NCBI GenBank assembly: GCA_963575745.1
Contig: CAUYUJ010015287.1
Coordinates: forward strand, 122,001-186,000
Direction: 5' to 3'
Length of the DNA: 64,000 bases
Origin: Prorocentrum cordatum
Lineage: Eukaryota; Sar; Dinophyceae; Prorocentrales; Prorocentraceae
Shown here in pieces: positions 1 through 9,511 of the stretch. The notes beneath the pieces were generated by a model. That model did not search any database. It had not been told where the DNA came from and worked only from the letters and a program-made list of their open reading frames with translations. The translations under genes were made by a program, and so were the position numbers. The first letter of the stretch is position 1, and each line of letters opens with the position of its first letter.

Positions 1-2
1 GG

Positions 3-1511
3 CCCAAAGCATGGTCCAACATGTGGAACCCCGTATGTCCACTGTACTTATCGCTGTACGGGCGCCCTGATTCGGGCGGACATTGGGAACAGCATTGCGA
101 GGGACATGTCACGGCCAAAGGTTTCGTGACATGTAGCCCGTGGCGTAGCTGTTATTTCCACAAAGAATTGCAAATCCCCTTGATCATGTATGTCGATGAT
201 TGCAAACTGTCGGGACCTGCCGACAAGGTAGCTCAGGGGTGGAAGTTACTTCAATAATATTCGGAAACTTGCCCTAAAGGCATAGAAATAGATCCTCCAA
301 CGGCTGTTGGACGACATTTAGGATGCGAGCATAGATTATCGACTCAGACAATTGAGTGGCACGGGGAATTGCCTGCGGCACTTGACCCGCCCCCTCCCAA
401 AGTTAAGAAAAACGCCCCCGTCGCAGACGAGAGTAGTGATGAGGAAACGGGGGGTGACTCGGTGTCTCAGACGACCGAGCCATATCAGCCGAGAGAACCA
501 AAACTGGTGAAAGTCATCGACTACGATATGACAGAGTTCTTTGATTCCTGTGTTACATTATACGCTCAATTGACGGACACAGACCCGGCTACACATCCGG
601 CCGCGGGCACCCCGTTCGGTCCTGAACTTTCCGACTTAGAAGATGGACAGGGCGGCCCCAGAGGAGAAATTTATTCCCCAGCTGAGGAAGTTATAGCGTC
701 AGCGTTACAGATTAATGTGGATACCGGCCCTCCTGACCAGGAGATAGAGGTGCTTGGCCTTGATGCCGCAGCAGCTAGCCCTGATGGCCCTGAGCCACCG
801 ACTCAGTCGGGCGTGCTTCAACCCATCGCAGCAAAAGTGTTGATGAAGATACTTTACGGGGCGAGAATGGCCAGATGCGACTCACTCCGTGCTGTGTGCC
901 AAACTGCCAGTTGTACCACAAAGTGGACAGAACAACAAGACATGGACCTCTTCCGCCTCATATGTTACATAAAATGTACATCCCATTATCGTATGACCTC
1001 GTGGGTGGGTGACAAAAAGGAGGACGTTCTGTTAAAGCAATACTCTGATGCAGATCTGGCGAGTGACATTCGAACACACAGGAGCACGAGCGCCAGTTAT
1101 CAAGCAATTTGGGGCCCGTATACACGGGCAGGCCAATCGATGAGTTCGCAAAGACAAACCTGCGCATCTCACAGTACACTTGAGGCTGATATCGTCGCGG
1201 CTGGCCTTGCGTTACGCAATGAGCTGCTTGCGGCATTGCCGCTGTGGGAGATTTTACTGGATAGACCTGTGCGATGTTTATTCTTGGAAGATAACCAAGC
1301 AGTTTGTAAGGTCATTAAGGCAGGCGGATCGATGAAATTGATGCATCAACCAAGAACACATAGAATTGCAGCAGCTGTGTCCGAACAATTTTCTCGTGGC
1401 CTAGTTCAATTACAATGCGAAAGAACGCAACATGAGGCTGCTGATAATGGAACAAACGATTTGTTGACCCTATGGCATGGGTCAAAGTTTTGCATCTTGT
1501 CAACATTGTGA
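3..1511 (+). pseudogene. Ty1/copia-like reverse transcriptase-RNase H (5' end outside window, broken)
   Basis: This is the C-terminal half of a copia-type pol, which copies element RNA into DNA. The frame is already open at base 3. The finger/palm motif LYGRPDSGGHWEQHCE lies just upstream of the catalytic YVDD (codons 189-200). An in-frame TAA at 255-257 interrupts it; the same frame then continues with GRHLGCEH, as expected for copia RT. The connection domain carries VLMKILYGARMARCDSLRAV. RNase H follows, with YSDADLASD (about 1041-1067), STLEADIVAA (Glu codon 1182-1184) and LEDNQAV (Asp codon 1290-1292). Near 1464 the homology moves to the next frame (MAWVKVLHLVNIV), so the stop at 1509-1511 is a frameshift product. 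Family assignment is firm, and the copy as written is inactive. Integrase, protease, gag and any 5' LTR would lie left of the window. Confidence 0.9.
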
Positions 1512-2097
1512 CGCCTAAGTTCTGGGCCGCTAAGCGGTGCCAAGATTATCTTGACTCAATGTTTTCTGACGGACTCCCCCTGAAACCCGGGGGGGTTCTC
1601 AAGCCCCGCCTGGGCCCTAGTTCGGCCTTGCGGAGAGGAGCTGCCATGCCCAGTAAAAAGTCAAACAAAAAGAAAAAGCGCCCCAACAAAGGAAAACCCG
1701 CTTTGGCTGTCCCCGGCCAAGCCGAGGAGGCATTAGCCTTAATGAATGCAATCAGCTCAGCTATGTCGCAGGTAATATCACTCCTCTGAAGGGCAAAGTA
1801 GGTTGCAGCAGAAGCTCCGAGAAAACGAGAGCGATCGAGAACACAACCAAAAGAAGCTCTGAACGTGAAATGAAAACCATGTTTGGAATCTCAGATAGTG
1901 AAAGCGAACCAGAGCCTTCCATGAGGCCTGAAGATATGGAGGATGCTTCTAACGAACATCGCCCGCTTCCTAATCCGCACTCTGCGGTGGCTGCCAATGT
2001 CTCTGACAGAAGGACAGAGTTTGAAACGATACCATTATGTTCCGAGACTTGTCGCACTCATGCCGGCAGTTGGCGATTGCCCCGTCGAGCTCAATAA
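1472..2097 (+). pseudogene. pol tail and charged linker after RNase H (two frames)
   Basis: The end of RNase H (MAWVKVLHLVNIVTPKFW) is read here, one frame away from the upstream segment. It is followed by a Lys-rich stretch (SKKSNKKKKRPNKGK, about 1650-1695) and a TGA at 1787-1789. A neighbouring frame then carries an acidic Ser/Glu-rich stretch (GISDSESEPEPSM, about 1882-1920) up to 2097, overlapping the next open segment. No stop-free path exists without two small frame changes. The composition suggests a flexible linker between RNase H and the downstream domain, not an independent gene. This is inference from order and composition only. Confidence 0.55.
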
Positions 2098-3025
2098 ATT
2101 GGATGGTAAACGTCGCACCTACGCCGTCAACTCCCAACAAGGTTTGACGATAGATCGCATCGATAATTGGCGTGACGAAGAAAGCAGGTATCATCACCCA
2201 TCTGAATACGACACAGATGGCGATTCTAGCGACGGTGATTATTGCCATAGCAGATGGGCGGGATATACAGAGTTTAGGATCCGAGAATATGGCGCCCCAG
2301 CCGCTCAGTGGACCGGGGAAAGGCTCTTGTTGGAGTACTGGTGCGGCCCCCAAAGTAGAAAAGGAGACCCGAAGAATTTCAATGACAACTCATGTAAAGT
2401 GATTCGATACACCGAGAAGGAAGACATGAGGACGGATGAGGGACTCAAAATAGCGTTGAACGATATAGCTACGTTCAAGGGAAAAGATATCACATTATGG
2501 GGCTCCATGCCGCGTACAGGAGGTTCCCCCTGGCAATATGTGAACGAGGCGCATCATTTCCGTACTGGAAATCATAGGGCTATGCGTAGGCTTCGGGGCA
2601 TTAGAACCGACTTCCTATAATTGTTTTGGGATTTCCGTGAGATTGCCCGTGCTGTGCACAGAGCGGGGGGCGTTGTATGTATTGAATGGCCTAACCAGTG
2701 TAATTATGGGAGAGACCCGCAGGTAAAGAGTTTTCTTCGAGAGTTGGGATTTGCCAAGACGGCGTTGCACGGTTTTGCCATGCAGGTTCATTTTGCCGTC
2801 GCCAATGTTGCAGAGAGAGAGTTGCATCGTCTCGTCGTCGTCCTACTTCTTCTCCCAATCCTATATGCGCCGCTGCCGTTTCGGCTCGACAGCCTGCGCG
2901 GGCTGCCCCGCGACCGGCCCCCCGTCGAGGCGAGCGGTTGCCTTGCGGCGACTGCTCGAATCTCGCTTGCCGCGGTTTCCGCGCGCCGGAGAGATCAACG
3001 ACAGAACCCATGTGCCGACCGCTGA
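1943..3025 (+). pseudogene. methyltransferase-like domain of a dinoflagellate retroelement (stop at 2618-2620)
   Basis: The open frame contains LLLEYWCG, CKVIRYTEKEDM, LWGSMPRTGGSPWQYVNEA and, after an in-frame TAA (2618-2620), FREIARAVHRAGGVVCIEWP. The order G-rich/acidic start, then S-x-P-x-TGGSPW, then IEWP, resembles the module that follows RNase H in many dinoflagellate copia elements. It also recalls motifs IV (Pro-Cys) and VI (Glu-Asn/Trp-Pro) of DNA cytosine methyltransferases. At the position where I expect the catalytic Cys, the codon is CGT (Arg, 2513-2515), one transition from TGT. The segment ends at TGA 3023-3025, shortly after a C6 run (2918-2923). Membership of the retroelement is likely; the methyltransferase assignment is from memory of motifs and needs a profile search. 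Confidence 0.6.
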
Positions 3026-4734
3026 GGAAGAAGGCGGTTGTGCCACCGGGTGAAGACGTGATCTCAATCCATTCTGACGACATCGTGGATGAGTTTGATT
3101 CCGACGTTGTCGTAGACGAGAGCAGAGAGGAAGAGGAGTACAACAATGCTCTCCTCGCCACAATTCGAAAAGCCTCGATGCCGGCTCAGCCGAGCGGGAA
3201 GGCTTGCCCACCGGCTCAGCTGGATGGGAATAGAAACGACCACTTTAGCCCAAATGACATTGCGTCCGAGATTGATACTGAAATGCAAACTGATGTCGAG
3301 ACCATCAATCAGGGAACAAAGGTTAAGAAAAGGGCAGCTGAGACTGCCCCCCAGGACAACACTCGCTCAAAGAAAGCGGCTGACCCCAACGCTGAAGACG
3401 TCGACTCATGGAGAAACAAAGCGGTCTTCAAGTGCCTCCCTGGCAAACTAAGGGAATGGTCCCGACCGGGGTCCAAAGACGGGACTACTAAGTTTGTGCC
3501 GTTAAAAGGCTGGGGTTGGCGCTACACGATGTGGGCGAACGACATACTCTATACGAGAAATGACGCTGTCGTGACTGCGTTGAGGGCGGACCTGGAATCA
3601 ACGTCTCAGACGACATTCCAGCGTTTATACTCCCAGGTCTCGCAAGATCCATGGACCGTACATTGGACTATGTTTGAGCGGAAGACCACTTGCCGTTTCG
3701 ATTGTGCCCCTCCTGACGTCGACAAAATCCCCGTGGGAACGTTCCTTCAGGCGTATCCTGATGAGAAGACGAAGCTGATCAGTAGGGTGTGCGCGAACCC
3801 CCCAGGGGGATATCGTGGCATAGTGCGACCGCTCGAGCCGGGGGACTTGTTTGGTCCTACCGTCGGCCCAGCCGTTCAGTACGAGACCCCTTGGGGAAAC
3901 TATGTGGGCGTACCAGTGGGGGGCCACTGGAGAAAAGGCATCCCACAGGTTTGGATTGACGTTTGGGGGCCTTCCCCCTGGAAGCCTCCCCAGGGCTCAG
4001 CCACTGGGGGAGAATGGGGAACGATGTTCGCTCTTCCAGTGGTCAAAGGAAAATACAGTGCACCTGTGCACGTGGTCGAGGAAGCCCTTGCCGCCGCCGC
4101 AAAGGCGGCGTGCTTCGAGGACGCACCCGAGCAGGCCGTGCACTGGAGGAAAAGACAACGCCCCTGGAAGAGGCCACATAATTTCGAGGAGTGGCTTGCT
4201 GGAGACGGACTCGACCCAGATGCTGATGAGGACTCACCGCAAAAGAGGCCGAGGACTGCAACGGAGGCGCCCGACGACCCGATCGCCGAGGATAGCCAAC
4301 CAGCAGTCGCGGGCCAAAATCAGCCATCACTAGATGACCCCGGGACCGGGAAACAGGCGGCCGGCGAACCACCTGCCGGCCAGCTTCCCTACATCGAAAA
4401 CCCTCCTGGCTTAGCCAGTGGGGGTAGTGGCGGTGTACCACCCCACGGCTCAGCCGGCGGGGATGGGGAGCAGCCACCATCTGGCGGGTTCCCTTCAGGA
4501 GACGACCCACCCTCAGGGGGAGGAGGGGGAGGCGGACCGCCGGACTCGGGACCCGCAGTGACAGGACCCGAGCGCGAAGACCGACCTTGCTTCGTTCGCG
4601 GCCCCTGGAACGTCCTGGAGTATCTTCGGATGCAAGGGAGGTTCGGGCGCGATCCGAACCCCCCCAGAATGCATGGCGAGAGAAGGCGGAGGAAACCTGG
4701 GAATTCTATATGGAGGTCACGGACCCGAAGATGA
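2938..4734 (+). pseudogene. giant frame segment 1: acidic N-terminus, Trp-rich domain, Gly/Pro tail
   Basis: This segment has no recognised family. After ATG 3010 comes an acidic, low-complexity part (DDIVDEFDSDVVVDESREEE, about 3070-3135) and a basic patch. A Trp-rich globular region of about 300 residues follows (about 3420-4200), with WSRPGSKDGTTKFVPLKGWG, DPWTVHWTMFERKTTCRFDC and a KRQRPWKRP patch. The last 130 codons are Gly/Pro/Asp-rich (repeated PPSGG). Four GGCT-N-AGCC hairpins interrupt the coding sequence (centres 3187, 3217, 3998, 4412) and a looser one sits at 4451. The frame leaves the protein-like reading at C7 4659-4665; the rest to 4734 is out-of-frame run-on. Confidence 0.5.
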
Positions 4735-5135
4735 AATGTTGGTCGAATAGCTTGGGTTTTGTCAAGATATGTCAGGCGATCGCACAGATCGCCGAAGTCA
4801 ATGGTCACTCGTGGATTCCGTTCACAGGAGAAGACCTTGCCGCTATGTCGTCCACGGGGAAGCCTGTGGCGGATTTCTTCCGCCCGCTGACCCAGATGCG
4901 GAATGGGTCACATCATAGTTGGTCATGTTATGTTTATAATGTTTCTGATTCTACGATTGTGTTCAAAGACGCATCAGGGGCGCCTAAGCCGAGCCTTATG
5001 CCTGAGTACAACCTGCGAGAATCAGTATTCGGAAGTGTACAGGCAGCTATAAGTGGAGCACAAATCGAAAATGGTCTTATGAAGAAGGGATACACGCTCC
5101 AATTCGCTTCGCTTTCTGGAATTTCAACGACATAG
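4587..5135 (+). pseudogene. giant frame segment 2: globular, unknown
   Basis: Protein-like reading resumes at about 4659, directly after the C7 run, with AWREKAEETWEFYMEVTD. It continues through SLGFVKICQAIAQIAEVNGH and SWSCYVYNVSDSTIVF, a mixed alpha/beta composition typical of a folded domain. I do not recognise the family. Around 5070 the best reading moves one frame back (IRFAFWNFNDIVDN), so the TAG at 5133-5135 is probably not the real end. Bases 4587-4658 in this frame are shadow sequence of the previous segment. Confidence 0.45.
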
Positions 5136-5142
5136 TCGATAA

Positions 5143-6063
5143 TTCTGGCAAATTAAACAAAACCCGTTCGCTGTCGCAGGGGGCCTCAGACAGATAATAA
5201 AGGACGCCGTGGATTCGATCGATGACATAATGCAGCGGTCCCATCAGGGGAATATAGATATAATGCATATCGGCGGGGACTCGAAGTGCCGGCAAGAAGG
5301 CGATAACGGCGTCGGTCCGATGTGGGACGATGTTGCCACCATGGTCCGAGCCAGAATGAACCGTCGGATTGAACACTATAAAACAATAGGACTGTTCCCC
5401 AGAATAATGACCCTTGACGATGTCAGCCTCTACCGCCAGCTTAAGCACCGCCCAGGGGACGTTTTCCATTACAGTGCTACCCATCAGGACTATAAAGTGA
5501 ATGATGGGGGCAAATTCCGAAAAGTCATTGCCGCCCAATTATGCGCCGACTACATGATTAAAACAGCCAAACTGGCTGTAGTATTTTTCTGTCAGCCTGC
5601 CGGCGGCTCAGCCGTCGGGGACGGCCGCGTAAAATGCCTTGTGGGGGAGGGCGGGCACGCCAAACAGGAGGCAGAAGTCCGGGACCTCGTCATGCACTGG
5701 CAGGACTGGTCCCCCGCAGAAGGCAACATTCCCAGGTCGATACTTGGCGCGCTCCCATTCAAGGAATCATTGACCGATAAAGAGATCCCAGCCGTTTCAT
5801 GCGGAACTGGAGGTGGCGCTACACCCTCGTTTCATTCAAATGAATTTAAAGACTTCCTTGAAAGGGGGCTGCTTATGGTGATTTCTTCCCATGGGCGGAT
5901 GATGCGTACTTTTTGCCCCGCGGAGAAATCTTCTGTCCTGGAATGCCACCAAGGGGAGAGACCCAGAGACCAGCGACCGAGGGAGCGCAAAACGATGAGC
6001 CAATGCGTGCCGCAATCACAGAATTTAACAAAGCAGCGCCGACGGCGATACCGAGCGGCTTAG
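5143..6063 (+). pseudogene. giant frame segment 3: globular, unknown
   Basis: This segment is open after TAA 5140-5142. The convincing part begins after the G5 run 5179-5183 (GLRQIIKDAVDSIDDIMQ) and runs through MHIGGDSKC, ARMNRRIEHYKTIGLFPRIM, VIAAQLCADYMIKTAKLAVV and LVMHWQDWSPAEGNIPRSIL. A long hairpin (5600-5618, one G-T pair) falls inside. After the G5 run 5864-5868 the natural reading shifts to another frame (DFFPWADDAYFLPRGE), so the Arg-rich end up to TAG 6061-6063 is likely run-on. No family is recognised. Confidence 0.45.
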
Positions 6064-6956
6064 CTGTTGCGGCGAGTGGTGCAACGCCAGGTGGCATAGC
6101 GGTCCCTGTATTTACTGAAGTGTCGGCCAGGCAATCCGGCGCTGTTACTGCGGCCGATAAGACCAAACTCGTCGGCTCAGCCGACGCGGGCTCTGGTTCT
6201 AGCGCGAGGGCGGCTCAATCGCCACGCGCCCCTCCGTTGGCTCCTCCAACCAATATCAAAGAAATCGAGACACCGGGGGAAACAGCAGAAAAAACCACCC
6301 GTGGAAAATGCCCAGAGGGTAAATTGTCTAGGCTTAGCAAGGACTACAAATTTCCGAGAAGGCCGAAAAATGAATGCCCTGGAGAGGTAGAATATTTCTG
6401 GCCGTGCCATCAGGTGCATCAGCAGATAAAGAATCTGCCTGTGAAAGATGCAAAGACAGGAAAGATTACTCATTATGATTTCTTTTGCTCGTTTACAGTT
6501 GCCAGCGGCAAACTTCACCAGGGCATGGCGCCGTTTAACGCATGCCCAGGGGAAGAGGGGCGCGCTGCCGAGATCGCCGAGGGAAGAGAGCCCCCTCAAA
6601 GCTGGCAGCGGAAAACGATTCTGAAAGGTGCTAATAGCCAAGCGTGGCTTGCCTACCAGATGCTTCAGGAAACTACGAGAGTTCCGCCGATGACGCGGAA
6701 GTATCTAGTGCCGAACTGGGGTCGTTTCCTCAGTATCAAAGCAGATAGGTCGGTATCAAAGCGGACGGCCACAGTGGCTGACCGCTTGAATTGGGCTCAG
6801 CTGAGGACGACATCTCACAGAGTTGGCAAAGCTCACTGCGTAGAATTGTCGTTGCCTTTCTTCGTGACAAAAGAGAAGCTTGCGGAAGTCTCAGACTCAT
6901 CCGCCGGCTCGTCAAAACAGTCACATGCTACGTCAGTGACCACCCTTCATCAGTAA
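5880..6956 (+). pseudogene. giant frame segment 4: Ala/Pro linker and globular region
   Basis: The segment starts with DFFPWADDAYFLPRGEIFCP. A 100-residue Ala/Pro/Thr linker follows (about 5990-6290) that contains the perfect 17-base hairpin 6170-6186. A globular stretch comes next (KLSRLSKDYKFPRRP, GEVEYFWPCHQVHQQIKNLP, NSQAWLAYQMLQETTRVPP). It ends TSVTTLH then Gln-stop. The same residues SVTTLH recur 17 bases later in a different frame, because 6934-6950 is duplicated at 6951-6967. That duplication alone explains this frame change. Confidence 0.5.
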
Positions 6957-7696
6957 CCACCCTTCATGCTATCTTGGAGGGCCATCAATTGCTTCCCTCA
7001 AATCCCAAATACGGTGGAAGCGTGAAAACCAATGCGGTTGGCGTGTACTCATTTCTGTGTTCTGACAATCCCAACACTCACACCACGTACTCCATTGCGG
7101 AGGAGATTTTTGGAGATGGCATTTGGGTCACGGCCGAGATTGTCTACTATGCCAAGACGACAGAATCCATTAAAGGACCGCCGGTCCAATACGTGAGTAA
7201 TCCGGAGACTGATGTTTTATACGAGTTGAGACTCTATCATTGGACTGCAGCAGCACTGTGGGTTACTGATGCGTGGACACATTTGCTGCGTATTGCCAGA
7301 GATAAAGAATGGAACCTGGAAGTGGACTCTGGGCTCGAAAGGTATCTGGATCAAGATCGAACTAAGGCCACAAACATAGTCCGGGATGCTCAGAAGGCCT
7401 GGGTCCCGGGCTTGACTTCTTTCGAATGGCAAAAGGGAGAGAGCCCCTATTCGAGTGGACAAGGCGAAACAGACGAAGAAAAATACGATGATATTTGGCC
7501 TTGGCCCCAAGAAAAAGGATTCAGACTGACCAAGATCCACGCTATACACAGGGGCGAGGCATCGGAGAGATCAGTTCAGTTGGTTGAGCAGAATAGACAG
7601 GAGAAGAAGAGGGCAGCTGAAGGGGGCGAAAAGGAGCCGGCGGCTACGCCGTCCGGCATTCCGTTCTCAATGGATAAAAGGATTTTCCCGACCTAA
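6791..7696 (+). pseudogene. giant frame segment 5: possible ADP-ribosyltransferase-like fold
   Basis: The reliable part starts after the 17-bp duplication: TTLHAILEGHQLLPS, then VGVYSFLCSD and DGIWVTAEIVYYAK, VLYELRLYHWTAAALWV. The order His near a helix ending G-x-x-PS, then a VY-x-F strand and a DG-x-W strand, recalls ADP-ribosyltransferase/KptA-type modules that are common in dinoflagellate retroelement-linked proteins. This rests on pattern memory only. A charged tail (EQNRQEKKRAAEGGEKEP) follows. Around 7676-7686 (A4 and T4 runs) the reading moves one base forward, the only switch of that sign, so TAA 7694-7696 is probably not the true end. Confidence 0.4.
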
Positions 7697-8159
7697 GAAA
7701 GCATCTGAGAAGCCAGAGAGGACCTGCAAAGCGCCGCCCCCCAGGGCTGCCAGTCGGCCCCCGGCTCCTCCTCCTCCTGGTGGACCGAAAGAAATTCCCG
7801 CCAGGAAGGCCCCGCCAGCGATTCATACTCCAACGTACCCTCCGGGCCATCGGCCGAATATTACTAGGCAGGAACATGCTCCAACTGCGAAAGTGGTTTC
7901 TCCCAAGAAGGCCCCTCCACCGAGGCTCGATCCCAAGTCGGAGAATTTTGGTCAACCGCCAGCGAAGATGCTTCGATTTAATGGAGGCCCCGCTGCTCCT
8001 ATGACTGCCCGGCCACCGGCTAAGTCGAGCGGCGCAGACGCAGTTGGCAGCAGGCCTTGGACGCCGAGCGTTCGTGACCCACCGCCCGAATTGAACATAT
8101 TCACCGGGGCCAACGTTTCTGGCTCCCCGCCTGTAGTTCAGAGCCCTCAGGGAAATTAG
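7584..8159 (+). pseudogene. giant frame segment 6: Pro-rich linker
   Basis: The reliable reading begins near 7680 (GFSRPKKASEKPERTCK). It is strongly Pro/Ala/Lys-rich throughout (PPAPPPPGGPKEIPARKAPP), with no globular signature, so it looks like an extended linker between folded modules. Near 8150 the coherent reading moves to another frame (SGKLASKQAPSW), and TAG 8157-8159 then falls out of frame. It has no assignable function. Confidence 0.4.
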
Positions 8160-9511
8160 CTTCCAAACAGGCACCCAGTTGGACCAGGCGCCGGGGCGAT
8201 CCGCCTCGCATCGAAGGCAGTTCCACAGGTGAACGGCCCCAATCAGCGCACGCCCTACATACCGGGGCGAAGGCTGCCTCAGTTGAAGCTGGCGCTCCTG
8301 GAAGAGATAGAAACGACGATCTATTGGATATGCACGACGCAGACCCCGCGGCTCAGTCAGACGGGGATCATTCAACTCAGGATTCGCCTGATTTGGAATG
8401 AAACGATGACATCACTTCCATCTTACAGACACTAGAAGTGGTCTCATGTGTGCATTTTGAGCCCCCAAGAGCCAGATCGGCGTTGAGAAATGAAAAAGAA
8501 TTCTTTTACCGCTCGGCAGCAAAATATGTTTACGGGATCAACATACAAGACGAACTTGAGGAGCTGAACGCATATTCCGCTGCATGGAATGCATTTGCTG
8601 ATGCTATTGTCGAACAGATTTTGAAGTGGGATATCAATTTTGTGCGCACTCCGATGATATCGGAGAGACCTCGGTGGTCAAGACGTAAAGAGGCAGGTGG
8701 TTCTGGGAGTAAGGTCAGAGTGCCTACTCCTCCTGCCCCTCCGCCCGGCTCAGCTGCGACGGAGAAACCTCCGATGCCTCCGCCCGGCTCAACCGGAGTG
8801 GAACAAGAAAGACGCCAGGAGGCACAAGATGAACCATCGAGTCCAACACAAGTGCCGTTTGACGAAGGGGCATTGCACGTTCCCAACGAAGGGGCAACAC
8901 ATGTCCCCAAACACGCAGCTCAGCCGCCACCGGGGGCCTCAGGCCACCCGGAGGTCCATGAGACGGACACAGGAAGGGAGGACTTTTGTACAATGTTCCC
9001 ATACGAGAATGATCCTCAGTTTCTAGAGTCAATTGATGACGAGACTTTTCCGTTTGGACCGGTCTCTGCGAATATGTTTCGCAGATCGAGTCTACCACCT
9101 GCTCCAGATAAAAGACAGGGTCAGCCGAGGTACATGGACCCCACCGATGGGGATCGAGACGCAACAGTGGGGCATGCTGCTGTATTTAAAGAAAAACGAT
9201 TCTATATGACAACAGAAGAACGCCAACACATACTGCAGGCTACGCCTGAACCTCTAAAGCAGATGCTCCAGGACGCCCATATTACGGGCCGTGTACCGCC
9301 GCACATCGAAGCCATCCGCAGTCGAAGAGGAATTTCGCTTCGATATATGGCAGAGTTTGTGGAAGATTTTTTTTTGCAATATCGGGGGGCCTCAAACTGG
9401 GCGGTGGATCTTTCGCACAAGCAAAGGATTACATTAGAGCCGAGTTTCATTCCGATGGCGTTCCACACGGGTTTACTCCTGGAGCCCACGCGCGCCTGCA
9501 GCCACTTATAG
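8150..9511 (+). pseudogene. giant frame segment 7: disordered region, globular patch, in-frame TGA
   Basis: One frame is open from about 8102 to 9511 except for a single TGA at 8399-8401 (DSPDLE stop NDDITSILQTLE). Before the stop the sequence is Ser/Ala/Asp-rich. After it come ALRNEKEFFYRSAAKYVYGI and AYSAAWNAFADAIVEQILKW, then Pro/Gln/Glu linkers with two copies of a PPPGS step encoded by a repeated 15-base sequence near 8739 and 8778. A conserved-looking stretch follows: MTTEERQHILQATPEPLKQM and SLRYMAEFVEDF. At the T9 run 9367-9375 the natural reading moves back one base. Confidence 0.45.

Noticed and set aside
1-3100. A 3' LTR or polypurine tract of the copia element
   Set aside because: No long direct repeat or clear purine tract was found in the first 13 kb; the partner LTR would lie outside anyway.
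4659-9375. Programmed -1 frameshifting at each homopolymer
   Set aside because: Too many sites, mixed run types and two true stops; error or decay is simpler.
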